A stretch of 64,000 bases of DNA from Rhodospirillales bacterium (GTDB lineage: Bacteria; Pseudomonadota; Alphaproteobacteria; Rhodospirillales; WMHbin7), in the NCBI GenBank assembly GCA_016215555.1, contig JACRJC010000039.1:1-64000 (forward strand), read 5' to 3'. How positions within the stretch are numbered: the first letter of the stretch is position 1; each line of letters opens with the position of its first letter. The notes under the pieces were generated by a model. That model saw only the letters and a program-made list of their open reading frames with translations. It was not told where the DNA came from and made no database searches. This document shows positions 18,170-27,264 of the stretch, piece after piece. Made by a program: the position numbers and the translations under genes.

Positions 18170-19402
18170 TCAGTCGTATTTCCGGACGTCCTCGATGACC
18201 TTGCCGTCATTGGGAAGCGAACCGGGCGGCACGCATTCCACCTCGCCGTTCAGCTTCAAGACGGCATGCAGGCTGTCGCGCACCTTGGCGGCCAGTTCGG
18301 CGCCGCCCACGGTTTCGGCCTTCAGGGTCATCACGTCATTGCCCTTCTCGCCCGACACCACCAGACGCAGTTTCAGCAATTCGGGATGACGCCTGGCCAG
18401 TTCCGCCATCTGCTGGGGATGGACGAACATGCCCTTGACCTTGGTGGTCTGGTCGGCGCGGCCCATCCAGCCCTTGATGCGCATATTGGTGCGCCCGCAT
18501 TTGCTGGGGCCCGGCGCCACAGCCGACAGATCGCCGGTGGCGAAACGGATCAGCGGATAGACATGGCACAGATTGGTCACCACCACCTCGCCGACCTCGC
18601 CCTCGGGCACGGGATCGCCGGTGCCGGGGCGCACGATTTCCATCAACAGCGTCTCGTTGACGATCAGGCCTTCGCGGGCCGGGGTTTCATAAGCGATGAG
18701 GCCGAGATCGGCCGAGGCATAGCCCTGCAGCACCGAAATTCCCTTAGCGTCGAATTCCGCGCGCAAGGAAGGCGGCAGCGCCTCGCCCGACACCCAGGCC
18801 TTCTTGATCGAGGAGATGTCGAGCCCCAGCTCGACGGCCTTTTCTTGCAGAATGCGCAGGAAGGAGGGCGTGCCGGCATAGCCCGAGGGCCGGATGGCGG
18901 CGATGGCCAGGGCCTGCTGCTCGGAATTGCCGACCCCGCCCGGAATCACCGGGCAGCCCAGCGTCATCAGCCCGCTTTCCAGGATGCGCGCCCCCGGCGT
19001 CAGATGATAGCCCAGGCAATCGAGCACCACATCGCCCTTGCGGAATCCGGCGGCGTACAGGCCGCGCGCCGAACCCCAGAAATCGATCTCGGGGCCTTCG
19101 GGGTCGTTGATGGGGCCGGGCGAAACGAAGATGCGCGACAATTGGGCAACCGGCACCGCCAGCATACCGCCGAAGGGCGGGTTGGCCTTTTGCAGATCGA
19201 TCAGCTCCGACTTTCTGGTGACGGGCAGTTTGGCCAGCGCCTCGCGGCTGGTCACGGCTTTCGGATCGATGCCGTCCAGCATCTTGCACCAATAGGGCGC
19301 GTTGGCCTTGGCATGCTGAAGAAGGGCTGGCAATTTGGCGAAGAAATCGGCTTCGCGCTTGGAGGGTTCGCGGGTTTCCAGCGCGTCATAGAAATCGGTC
19401 AA
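18170..19402 (-). CDS. Phenylacetate-CoA ligase-like AMP-forming enzyme
   Basis: This 410-residue protein of the PaaK-like adenylate-forming superfamily starts at TTG 19402, preceded by AAGGAG at 8 nt. Recognisable parts are LQGYASADLGLIAYET, VVVTNLCHVYPLIRFATGDL, the RIKGWMGRADQTTKVKGMFV hinge and a C-terminal subdomain. The usual P-loop SSGTTG is replaced by SPGPINDPEG, so ATP binding may differ. It probably activates an aromatic or other carboxylic acid imported by the preceding ABC transporter. It is the last gene of that operon, after a nested accessory module. The exact substrate is unknown. Confidence 0.8.
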   Translation of the reverse strand: MTDFYDALETREPSKREADFFAKLPALLQHAKANAPYWCKMLDGIDPKAVTSREALAKLPVTRKSELIDLQKANPPFGGMLAVPVAQLSRIFVSPGPINDPEGPEIDFWGSARGLYAAGFRKGDVVLDCLGYHLTPGARILESGLMTLGCPVIPGGVGNSEQQALAIAAIRPSGYAGTPSFLRILQEKAVELGLDISSIKKAWVSGEALPPSLRAEFDAKGISVLQGYASADLGLIAYETPAREGLIVNETLLMEIVRPGTGDPVPEGEVGEVVVTNLCHVYPLIRFATGDLSAVAPGPSKCGRTNMRIKGWMGRADQTTKVKGMFVHPQQMAELARRHPELLKLRLVVSGEKGNDVMTLKAETVGGAELAAKVRDSLHAVLKLNGEVECVPPGSLPNDGKVIEDVRKYD

Positions 19403-19414
19403 CGCCCGGTCTCC

Positions 19415-19591
19415 TTACCTTTTTGGGGGGGGGATTTTCGTTGTCGCTTGCGGAGGGGGGGCGGCAGCCGGCTTCAACGGCGGGGGTGGCGCCGGGCGAA
19501 CTGTGGTCTGAAAGCTGGTGTTGACCCCCCCCTTGTTCAGATAACCCTCGACAAATGGGATGCCCCGAGCGTTTGGCTTGCTATTTGTCAT
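19415..19591 (-). CDS. Small proline-rich protein (58 residues) of an accessory module
   Basis: The product begins MTNSKPNARGIPFVEGYLNK and ends TTKIPPPKR, with 13 prolines in the second half. There is no signal peptide or membrane segment. The ATG overlaps the stop of the upstream membrane-protein gene by 11 nt, indicating coupled expression, and the stop lies 12 nt before the TTG of the ligase gene. The low complexity and the GYLNKGGVN segment suggest a flexible binding or adaptor peptide. I do not recognise a named family, although short GY-motif plus proline-tail proteins next to such membrane proteins seem familiar. Confidence 0.7.
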   Translation of the reverse strand: MTNSKPNARGIPFVEGYLNKGGVNTSFQTTVRPAPPPPLKPAAAPPPQATTKIPPPKR

Positions 19592-20231
19592 GGGTTAATC
19601 CTCCCTCCAATTTTGCTTCAACCCCAGGGAATTCGATATGGATATCGTCGGAGCTGCGCGCAAGATAGACAAGCGGCATTTCATAAAGCAGTGCGCCTTC
19701 GAAATTATATATCTGCGCTTCGCTTATGAGAAGCTCGCGCATTTTCCCGCTCTCTGAGAACGCTTTGACCAAGCCACTATAGGTCAATTGCTTCTCAAAG
19801 TCTCGAACATTGACATATTCAGCCGCTGGGTTGTTGAAGGTGAAATCCCATACATCCTCGTTTCCATATTTCTTAGATGCCTTGATTTTTTGCATGAACC
19901 AATATTGCGGCTTGTATGTGGCGCCGTAGGTCCAAAGCAATCCAAGGACAATGGCGACGCCTGAGGTCACGAGAAGGTCTGTGAAGGAGAACACCGACGC
20001 CGGGGTCTGGCCATCGGCAAAGAACCGCGCCACCGGGTGCAAATGGCCAAACGCATCGTAAAGCGAGAAGGTGATGACGTAGGTTGCGACGCCGAAAACG
20101 AAGCAATTGAGGATAAAATAGAATTCAGACCCTCGTTCTTTTTCGCAGAAGGCACGGTGCATCAGGGCCCAGATAATTCCGGGAAAGAATATCAAAGCAA
20201 GTTGGAAAACGGCGATGTCGACTTTATCCAC
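19581..20231 (-). CDS. Membrane protein with cytosolic C-terminal domain, DUF6338-like (tentative)
   Basis: From GTG 20231 (AGGAAAGG 6 nt upstream; an in-frame TTG lies 6 nt earlier) the protein has 216 residues. Hydrophobic segments lie near 5-20 (VFQLALIFFPGIIWALM), 35-55 (YFILNCFVFGVATYVITFSL) and 80-102 (LLVTSGVAIVLGLLWTYGAT). A soluble tail of about 110 residues follows (DVWDFTFNNPAAEYVNVRDF... LVYLARSSDDIHIEFPG). Base composition is clearly lower in GC than the neighbours (28 of 60 bases at 19681-19740), indicating transfer. It sits between livF and the ligase gene. The layout suggests the DUF6338 family, function unknown. Confidence 0.75.
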   Translation of the reverse strand: MDKVDIAVFQLALIFFPGIIWALMHRAFCEKERGSEFYFILNCFVFGVATYVITFSLYDAFGHLHPVARFFADGQTPASVFSFTDLLVTSGVAIVLGLLWTYGATYKPQYWFMQKIKASKKYGNEDVWDFTFNNPAAEYVNVRDFEKQLTYSGLVKAFSESGKMRELLISEAQIYNFEGALLYEMPLVYLARSSDDIHIEFPGVEAKLEGGLTHDK

Positions 20232-20243
20232 GCACAACCTTTC

Positions 20244-21059
20244 CTAGGCCAGCCAGCGCTTGCGGCGGCGATAATGCTTGGTGTCGCGGAAGCTTTTGCG
20301 CCCGGCGGTCGAGAGGCCGAGATAGAATTCCTTCACATCCTCGTTCTCGCGAAGCGATTTGGCTTCGCCGTCCAGAACCACGCGCCCGTTTTCCAGGATA
20401 TAGCCGTAATCGGCGTATTTGAGGGCGACCATGGTGTTCTGCTCGGCCAGCAGGAAGCTGACCTTTTCTTGCTTGTTGAGCTGGGAGACGATTTCAAAGA
20501 TTTCCTCGACCAATTGCGGGGCCAGGCCCATCGAGGGTTCATCGAGCAGGATCATGTTGGGCCGGGCCAGCAGCGCGCGGCCGATGGCCGTCATCTGCTG
20601 CTCGCCGCCCGACGTGTAGCCGGCCTGGCTTTTGCGCCTTTCCTTCAGGCGCGGAAAATAGCGATAGACCATTTCCAGGTCTTTCAGAACCTCGGCTCGC
20701 CCGTCTCTGCGGGTATGGGCGCCGGTCAGCAAATTCTCTTCAACGGTCAGATGTTCGAAGCAATGGCGGCCTTCCATGACCTGGACCACGCCCATCTTGA
20801 CCAGATCGTTGGGGGTCAGCGCGTCGATGCGCTTGGACTGGTAGACGATGCTGCCCTTGGTGACTTCGCCGCGCTCGGCGTGCAGCAGGTTCGAAACCGC
20901 CTTCAAGGTCGTCGTCTTGCCGGCGCCGTTGGCGCCCAGCAGAGCCACGATCCTGCCCTCGGGCACCGACAGGGAAACGCCCTTCAGCACCAAGATCACG
21001 TGGTCGTAGATGACCTCGATATTGTTGATGACCAGAAGGTCGCTCGAAGGCTCAGTCAT
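20244..21059 (-). CDS. livF: Branched-chain-type ABC transporter ATPase LivF
   Basis: This 271-residue ATPase has Walker A LLGANGAGKTTTLKAVSNLL, signature YTSGGEQQMTAIGRALLARP and Walker B MILLDEPSMGLAP. It has a basic C-terminal tail (FRDTKHYRRRKRWLA). It pairs with LivG to energise import through LivHM. The overall operon (two ligases plus the HAAT-type transporter) suggests uptake of aromatic, dicarboxylic or branched-chain acids rather than amino acids only. Its stop is 13 nt upstream of the nested accessory gene. Confidence 0.95.
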   Translation of the reverse strand: MTEPSSDLLVINNIEVIYDHVILVLKGVSLSVPEGRIVALLGANGAGKTTTLKAVSNLLHAERGEVTKGSIVYQSKRIDALTPNDLVKMGVVQVMEGRHCFEHLTVEENLLTGAHTRRDGRAEVLKDLEMVYRYFPRLKERRKSQAGYTSGGEQQMTAIGRALLARPNMILLDEPSMGLAPQLVEEIFEIVSQLNKQEKVSFLLAEQNTMVALKYADYGYILENGRVVLDGEAKSLRENEDVKEFYLGLSTAGRKSFRDTKHYRRRKRWLA

Positions 21060-21122
21060 TCGATTTTCCCTGGTTTAAAGAAAGGCGGGCGCGGAACCCT
21101 GAAGCTCCGCGCCCGTATTCGC

Positions 21123-22454
21123 TTACATCGCCTTCGAGCAGTCACGCGGCGTGATGCCCTTTTCCTTGGCGTATTTCGCCGCCGATTCTTCGGCCAGCGG
21201 GCGGACCAGCGCCTTATCAGCCTCGATCCAGTCGGAAACGACGTTCCACTTCTCGCCATCCCACTGCTGGAACTTGACCGCGCCACCACCTTCATGATCG
21301 TTGCAGGACGTCTTCAACGGCTGCACCAGTCCCTCGGCGCCCAAAGCCTTGATGCGCGCCGCCGTCAGGTTGAGGTTCTCGAGGCCCCACTGAATCTGCT
21401 CGCCGGTCAGGGGCTTCTTGCCGAATTTCTCCTGGGCGATGCGGATGGCTTCCAACGACACGATGCCGGACACCACGCCACGGTTATAATAGATGGTGCC
21501 CATGCGCTCGGTCTCGACATTGCCCTTCTTCTTGGCATGGACGAACTTCTCGATGTCCTTCAGGACCGGGAAGTTCTTGCCGGCCGGATGGAAGCCAGCG
21601 GCCAGGAAGCCCTTGGCGGCGGTGCCGGCGGGACGCATGTCTTCTTCCGAACCCGACCACCAGACGCCCAGCATCTTCTCGCGCGGGAAGCCGATGCGGG
21701 CCGCTTCCTTGATCGCCGTCGGGTTCATGACGCCCCAGCCGCGCAGAATGACCCAATCGGGGGCAATCTGTTTGATCTGCAGCCAGATCGCTTTCTGATC
21801 GAGACCGGGATGGGCGACCGGGAAGTGCTTGACCTCGAAGCCGTACATCGCCGCCTGCTTGTTCAGGATGTCGATGGTCTCCTTGCCATAGGCGGAATCG
21901 TGATAGACGTTGACGAGCTTTTTGCCCTTCAACTTGTCCATGCCGCCTTCCTTCATGCCGATGAACTTGATCTTGGCGGTGTTCTGGGACCAGTAAGTGG
22001 TCACCAGCGGGAAGGTGTAAGGGAAGACCGAGCCGACCATGGCGTCGCCGCGGCCATAACCCATCGACACCACCGGAACCTTGTCGGCGGTTCCCTTTTC
22101 GAAGGTCGAATAGGTGATGCCGGTCGATAGCGGATGGAACATGGCGGCACCGGTCGGGCCCTTGCCCTTCAGGCGCTCATAGCATTCCACGCCGCGCGCG
22201 TTGTCATAGGCGGTTTCACATTCTTCCCAGGTCATCTTGACGCCGTTGACGCCGCCGTCCTTCTCGTTGACCATGGCCATATAGTCCATCATGCCGCCAA
22301 AATAGCCGGTGCCGCCGGCGGCGTAGGGGCCGGTGCGGTAGATGGGGATGGGCATGAACTGTTCCATGGCCTGAGCCTGGACAGGGGTGGGGGTTGCCGC
22401 CCCGCTGATCAGCGCGGCCCCAATGGCCAGGCCGGCTGTAATGGTCTTCTTCAT
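21123..22454 (-). CDS. Periplasmic substrate-binding protein of HAAT/liv-type ABC transporter
   Basis: This 443-residue protein has a signal peptide (MKKTITAGLAIGAALISGAA to about residue 28, AQA) and a periplasmic type I binding fold: YFGGMMDYMAMVNEKDGGVN, the TAYDNARGVECYERL region, and KLVNVYHDSAYGKETIDILN. It is longer than LivJ/LivK (about 370) and resembles the variants found with acyl-CoA ligases. It lies between livM and livF. The ligand is unknown. Confidence 0.92.
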   Translation of the reverse strand: MKKTITAGLAIGAALISGAATPTPVQAQAMEQFMPIPIYRTGPYAAGGTGYFGGMMDYMAMVNEKDGGVNGVKMTWEECETAYDNARGVECYERLKGKGPTGAAMFHPLSTGITYSTFEKGTADKVPVVSMGYGRGDAMVGSVFPYTFPLVTTYWSQNTAKIKFIGMKEGGMDKLKGKKLVNVYHDSAYGKETIDILNKQAAMYGFEVKHFPVAHPGLDQKAIWLQIKQIAPDWVILRGWGVMNPTAIKEAARIGFPREKMLGVWWSGSEEDMRPAGTAAKGFLAAGFHPAGKNFPVLKDIEKFVHAKKKGNVETERMGTIYYNRGVVSGIVSLEAIRIAQEKFGKKPLTGEQIQWGLENLNLTAARIKALGAEGLVQPLKTSCNDHEGGGAVKFQQWDGEKWNVVSDWIEADKALVRPLAEESAAKYAKEKGITPRDCSKAM

Positions 22455-22515
22455 TGCATTATCCTCCCAAAGTTAATTCGCCTGACTGCTGATGTTGCTC
22501 TTGTTAAACCTGACG

Positions 22516-23583
22516 TCAATAAGGGAAAGGCCACAATCTCAGCTTTTCCTTGGCGATCTGCCACAACCGGGCCAGCCCGTGCGGCTCGACGATCAGGAAA
22601 AAGATGATGAGGCCTCCGAAGATGATGTGTTCCAGATTGGCCATGGTGTCGGCCTGCAGCGTGCCGTGCCCGATCATGGCCGCGATGTTGTTGAGCAGGA
22701 TCGGCAACAAGACGATGAAGCCCGCCCCCAGGAAACTGCCCAGGATCGAGCCGACGCCGCCGATGATGATCATGAACAGCACCTGGAAGGAACGGGCGAG
22801 GTCGAAGGCCGCCGGTTCCACTGTGCCGAGATAGCAATAGGTCCAAAGTGCCCCGGCGACGCCGCAATAGAAGGAGCTGATGCCGAAGGCCGACAGCTTG
22901 GTCTTCAGCAGCGGAATGCCGATGACCTCGGCCGAGACGTCGCGGTCACGCACAGCCATCCAGGAGCGCCCGATGCGCGAGCGCACCATGTTCTTGGCGG
23001 CCAGGGCCAGCACCGCCACCATGACCAGCGTCAGCAGATATTTCTCGACCGCCGTATCGACGGACAGGCCGAAGACCGTCATCGGCGGCGCCGAAATGAC
23101 GCCCGACGAGGAATAGTTGGTGAACCAGCCGACATGGGTGAAAACCCATTCGATGAAGAATTGCGCGGCCAAAGTGGCCACCGCCAGATAGAAGCCCTTG
23201 ATGCGCAGGGACGGCAGGCCGAAGACCATGCCGACCGCCGCCGCGCAGACGCCGGCCAGCAGGAAATCGACGATCAAGGGCAGCTCGGGCAGGCGCAGAT
23301 TGAGGTTGTAGGCGGCGAAGGCGCCGACGGCCATGAAGCCCGCCGTGCCCAGCGACAACTGCCCGGCATAGCCGGTCAGGATGTTGAGGCCGATGGCGGC
23401 CAGCGACAGCACCAGCAGCGGGGTCAGGATCGAGCCCAGCCAATATTCGTCGGCCACCAGCGGCACCACAATGAAGGCCGCGATCAGCAGCAGCGACAGC
23501 GCGATGCGGTCCTGACGGATCGGAAAGATCGCCTGATCGGCCGGATAGCTGGTCTTGAATTGGCCTGATTCGCGATAGAGCAT
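22516..23583 (-). CDS. livM: ABC transporter permease LivM
   Basis: The 355-residue permease has about 9-10 hydrophobic segments and LivM motifs LTGYAGQLSLGTAGFMAVGA, VFGLPSLRIKGFYLAVATLA and MFMIIIGGVGSILGSFLGAG. It forms the transmembrane channel with LivH. It overlaps or abuts its neighbours tightly (3 nt after livH) and is followed by the binding protein after 61 nt. Confidence 0.95.
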   Translation of the reverse strand: MLYRESGQFKTSYPADQAIFPIRQDRIALSLLLIAAFIVVPLVADEYWLGSILTPLLVLSLAAIGLNILTGYAGQLSLGTAGFMAVGAFAAYNLNLRLPELPLIVDFLLAGVCAAAVGMVFGLPSLRIKGFYLAVATLAAQFFIEWVFTHVGWFTNYSSSGVISAPPMTVFGLSVDTAVEKYLLTLVMVAVLALAAKNMVRSRIGRSWMAVRDRDVSAEVIGIPLLKTKLSAFGISSFYCGVAGALWTYCYLGTVEPAAFDLARSFQVLFMIIIGGVGSILGSFLGAGFIVLLPILLNNIAAMIGHGTLQADTMANLEHIIFGGLIIFFLIVEPHGLARLWQIAKEKLRLWPFPY

Positions 23584-23586
23584 GCG

Positions 23587-24501
23587 TTACACCCGCTCGA
23601 TGATTTTTTCGCCGAACAGCCCCTGGGGCCGAACCAGCAGGAAGAGAAGGGCCAGCATATAGGGGAACCAGTTCTCGACGGCGGCGATGGCGCCGCCGGT
23701 GAAGGTTCCGATATAGACCTCGGCCAGTTTTTCGGAAGCGCCAATGATCAGGCCGCCGACGATGGCGCCCGCCACCGAAGTGAAGCCGCCCAGGATCAGC
23801 ACCGGCAGGGCCTTCAGCGCCACCAGCGAAAGCGAGAATTGAACGCCCAGGCGCGAGCCCCACAGCATGCCGGCGACCAGGGCCACCAGCCCGGCGGCGG
23901 CCCAGACGATGGCCCACACATGCTGAAGCGGAATGCCCACGGCCAGGGCCGCCTGATGGTCGTCGGCGACGGCGCGAAGGGCCAGTCCGACCTTGGTCTT
24001 GTTGAAGAAAAGAGCCAGCAGGCCGACCAGCGCCGCCGCCGAAGCCGCCGAGAAGATGTCGAAGGTGCTGATTTGAAGACTCAGGTTTTCCTGGATCCAT
24101 TCATTGGGCAGGTCTTCGATGCCGAGATCGAGGGCGCGGACCTCGGTTCCCCACAGGCCCTGGCCCAGACCTTCCAGCAGATAGGACAGCCCGATGGTGG
24201 CCATGAACAGCGAAATCTGCGGCTGGTTGACCAGCGGGCGCAGCACCACGCGCTCGATGCCGACGGCCAGCAGCATCATGACGATCAGGGCCAGCAGCAG
24301 CGCCGGCCAGAAGGGCACGCCCATTTCCATGATGCCGACGAAGGTCAGGGCCGCGAACAGCACCATCGAGCCCTGGGCGAAATTGAAGACGCCCGAAGCC
24401 TTGTAGATGAGGACGAATCCCAGCGCCACCAGCGAATACATGACGCCCGACAGCAGGCCGCCGATCAGCACTTCGAAGAAGAAATTGAGGTCCGATGCCA
24501 C
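23587..24501 (-). CDS. livH: ABC transporter permease LivH
   Basis: The 304-residue inner-membrane permease begins MASDLNFFFEVLIGGLLSGV, with YKASGVFNFAQGSMVLFAAL and LGGFTSVAGAIVGGLIIGAS typical of LivH. It pairs with LivM. It lies 11 nt after livG and 3 nt before livM in the same operon. Confidence 0.95.
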   Translation of the reverse strand: MASDLNFFFEVLIGGLLSGVMYSLVALGFVLIYKASGVFNFAQGSMVLFAALTFVGIMEMGVPFWPALLLALIVMMLLAVGIERVVLRPLVNQPQISLFMATIGLSYLLEGLGQGLWGTEVRALDLGIEDLPNEWIQENLSLQISTFDIFSAASAAALVGLLALFFNKTKVGLALRAVADDHQAALAVGIPLQHVWAIVWAAAGLVALVAGMLWGSRLGVQFSLSLVALKALPVLILGGFTSVAGAIVGGLIIGASEKLAEVYIGTFTGGAIAAVENWFPYMLALLFLLVRPQGLFGEKIIERV

Positions 24502-24512
24502 CTTTGCCCCTC

Positions 24513-25310
24513 CTAATGCGCCACGCCGAGATAGGCGTCGATGACGTCCTTGTTGGCCCGCACTTCCTCGGGCGGGCCGTCGGCGATCTTCTTGCCGTAA
24601 TCGAGCACGGCGACGCGGTCGGAAATGGCCATCACCACGCCCATGTCATGCTCGATGAGGACGATGGTTGTGCCGAACTCGTCGTTGACGTCCAGGATGA
24701 AGCGGCACATATCCTCTTTTTCCTCGACATTCATGCCGGCCATCGGTTCGTCGAGCAGCAGCAATTGCGGCTCGGCGGCCAAGGCGCGTCCCAGTTCGAC
24801 GCGCTTTTGCAATCCATAAGGCAGGCGTCCGACCGGCGTCTTCCTTATGTTTTCGATCTGCAAGAAGTCGATGACGCGCTCGCAGACTTCGCGGTGTTCG
24901 ATCTCTTCCTTCAAATTCGGCCCCACATACAAGGCCTGCCACAGGAAGTTGCGCTTCATCTTGGTGTAGCGCCCGGTCATGATGTTGTCGAGCACGCTCA
25001 TGCCCTTGAACAGGGCGATGTTCTGGAAGGTTCTGGCGATGCCGTGCTGCGCCGTTTCGTGCGGCTTCATGGCCCGCCGGGTTTCGCCCCGGTAGGTCAC
25101 CGTGCCCTGCTGCGGATGATAGACGCCGTTGATGACGTTCAGCATCGAGCTTTTGCCGGCGCCGTTGGGGCCGATGATGGCCAGAACCTCGTGTTCGCGC
25201 ACATCGATGGAGATGTTGGTCAGCGCGCGCACGCCGCCGAAGGACAGGCTGATATTGTCGCACTTCAAGATGACGTCGCCGATAACCTTGGAATGGGAAG
25301 AGCCGCTCAT
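24513..25310 (-). CDS. livG: ABC transporter ATPase LivG
   Basis: This 265-residue ATPase has Walker A IIGPNGAGKSSMLNVINGVY, signature LPYGLQKRVELGRALAAEPQ and Walker B LLLLDEPMAGM. LivG types typically have the extended loop with YVGPNLKEEIEHRE as here. Its ATG follows the acyl-CoA synthetase stop by one base, showing tight coupling of activation and transport genes. Confidence 0.95.
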   Translation of the reverse strand: MSGSSHSKVIGDVILKCDNISLSFGGVRALTNISIDVREHEVLAIIGPNGAGKSSMLNVINGVYHPQQGTVTYRGETRRAMKPHETAQHGIARTFQNIALFKGMSVLDNIMTGRYTKMKRNFLWQALYVGPNLKEEIEHREVCERVIDFLQIENIRKTPVGRLPYGLQKRVELGRALAAEPQLLLLDEPMAGMNVEEKEDMCRFILDVNDEFGTTIVLIEHDMGVVMAISDRVAVLDYGKKIADGPPEEVRANKDVIDAYLGVAH

Positions 25311-25311
25311 C

Positions 25312-27264
25312 TCAGCCCGCCTTTTTCATAGGTTGATACCGCTCGGATTCCTGAATGCGCAAATCGGCCTTGATGGTGCCCTTGCGCCCGTCCTCGAAGG
25401 TCACCTGGGCCTCGATGGCGCAATGGGTCTTGTCGGAATAAAGCGCCGAAATCAATTCGGCGTATTTCTCGGCGATGAATCCGCGGCGCACCTTGCGGGT
25501 GCGGGTCAGTTCGCCATCGTCGGCATCCAGTTCCTTGTGCAGGATCAAGAAGCGCTTGATCTGCGATTCGAACAGATGCGGGTCATCCGCCAGATCCTGG
25601 TTGACCTTGTTCACGCAGTCGGTGAGCAGGCCGTAAACCTCGCTTTTGCAGGCCAGATCGGTATAGCCGGAATAGGCCAGGCCGCGGCGCTCGGCCCAGT
25701 TGCCCACCGCCTCGATATCGATATTGATGAAGCAGGCGACATAGTCCTGCTGATCGCCGTAGGCTACCGCCTCCTTGATAAAGGGGAAGAATTTCAGCTT
25801 GTTCTCGATATATTTGGGGGCGAACATGCCGCCGGTGTTCAGCTTGCCGACGTCCTTGGCGCGGTCGATGATCTTCAAGTGCCCGTCATCGTCCAGGAAG
25901 CCGGCGTCGCCGGTATGCACCCAGCCCTCGTCGGTCTTGGTGCTGCGCGTGCCCTCATCGTTCTTGAAATAAGCCAGGAAGGCGCCGGGGCTTCTGAACA
26001 GAACCTCGCCATTGTCGGTCATCTTCAACTCCACGCCGGGCACCGGTACGCCGACCGTGTCGTCCTTGACCTGGCCGTTGGGCTGGATGGTGATGAAGAC
26101 GCTGGCCTCGGTCGAACCGTAGATTTGCTTGATGTTGACGCCCAGCGAGCGGTAGAAGCGGAAAATGTCGGGGCCGATGGCCTCGCCCGCCGTATGAGCC
26201 AGGCGGATGCGCGAGAAGCCCAGCACGTTCAAGAGCGGCCCGTAAACGAAAACACGGCCCAGCGCGTAAAGCAGGCGGTCGCCGAAGCCGACCGGGCGGC
26301 CATCCAGAATGGCGGCGCCGCAGCGCTTGGCCACGTCCATGAAGTAGTGGAACATGCCGCGCTTGATCGAACTCGCGTCTTCCATGCGGATCATGACCTG
26401 GGTGAGCAGATTCTCGAAGATGCGCGGCGGCGCGAAGAAAAAGGTGGGGCCCAGTTCGCGTAGATCGTGCATGACCGTGTTCGAACTTTCCGGGCAGGCG
26501 ACGCAAAAGCCGGCGACCAGCGACTCGCCGAAGGAATAGATATGGTCGCCGACCCAGGCCATGGGCAGATAGGCCATCACTTCTTCGTTGGCGGTCAGAT
26601 GGTCGAATTCGACCGCCCCCTTGGCCGACATCATGACGTTCCAGAAGGTCAGCATCACGCCCTTCGACTGGCCGGTGGTGCCCGACGTGTAGAGAATCAC
26701 CGACAGATCGTCCTGCTTGCCCTGGGCGATGCTATCCTCGAAAAAGCCGGCCGCCTCGTCGCGGCCCAGCTCCTGCACCTTGGCGTAGCTGGTCAGGAAA
26801 GGCTGGGTGTAATTGCGAAGCCCCCGGGGGTCGCTATAGATCACATGTTCCAGGGTCAGGCAGTCGTTCTTGATCTCGATCAGCTTGTCGGTCTGTTCCT
26901 GGTCCTCGACGACGGCGAAGCGGACTTCGGCATGGCTGAGGACAAAACGCATTTCGTTGGCCACGGCGTCCTGATACATCGGCACCGGAACGCCGCCCAA
27001 AGATTGCGCGGCCAGCATGGCCCAGTACAGATGCGGGCGGTTGTCGCCGACGATGGCCAGACGGTCGCCGCGCTGGAAGCCCAGCGCCTTCAGGCCCAGG
27101 GCGAAGGCGCGCACCTCGTCGGCCACCTGGTTCCAGGTCCAGGTCTGCCAGATGCCGAAATCCTTCTCGCGCCAAGCGGGCTGCTGGCCCCGCGCGGCGG
27201 CGTGATGCAGCAAAAGCTTGGGAAAAGTGTCGTGAACGGACAGATCGGGCAGTCCTCTAGCCAT
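25312..27264 (-). CDS. Long-chain-type acyl-CoA synthetase (AMP-forming)
   Basis: From ATG 27264 (MARGLPDLSVHDTFPKLLLH) the protein has 650 residues, the size of FadD15/FAA-type ligases. Motifs are VILYTSGTTGQSKGVMLTFW (P-loop), YGSTEASVF, EGWVHTGDAGFLDDDGHLKI and DRAKDVGKLNTGGMFAPKYI. It makes an acyl- or aryl-CoA with ATP, likely from the acid imported by LivFGHM. It is the first large gene of the operon. An upstream 23-codon ORF ends overlapping this ATG (ATGGCTAG), so translation may be coupled. A GTG/ATG extension upstream is less likely. Confidence 0.88.
   Translation of the reverse strand: MARGLPDLSVHDTFPKLLLHHAAARGQQPAWREKDFGIWQTWTWNQVADEVRAFALGLKALGFQRGDRLAIVGDNRPHLYWAMLAAQSLGGVPVPMYQDAVANEMRFVLSHAEVRFAVVEDQEQTDKLIEIKNDCLTLEHVIYSDPRGLRNYTQPFLTSYAKVQELGRDEAAGFFEDSIAQGKQDDLSVILYTSGTTGQSKGVMLTFWNVMMSAKGAVEFDHLTANEEVMAYLPMAWVGDHIYSFGESLVAGFCVACPESSNTVMHDLRELGPTFFFAPPRIFENLLTQVMIRMEDASSIKRGMFHYFMDVAKRCGAAILDGRPVGFGDRLLYALGRVFVYGPLLNVLGFSRIRLAHTAGEAIGPDIFRFYRSLGVNIKQIYGSTEASVFITIQPNGQVKDDTVGVPVPGVELKMTDNGEVLFRSPGAFLAYFKNDEGTRSTKTDEGWVHTGDAGFLDDDGHLKIIDRAKDVGKLNTGGMFAPKYIENKLKFFPFIKEAVAYGDQQDYVACFINIDIEAVGNWAERRGLAYSGYTDLACKSEVYGLLTDCVNKVNQDLADDPHLFESQIKRFLILHKELDADDGELTRTRKVRRGFIAEKYAELISALYSDKTHCAIEAQVTFEDGRKGTIKADLRIQESERYQPMKKAG

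Noticed and set aside
20037-22130. A 697-codon plus-strand open frame opposite livF and the binding protein
   Set aside because: Shadow frame of conserved genes; no start signal and no recognisable domain.
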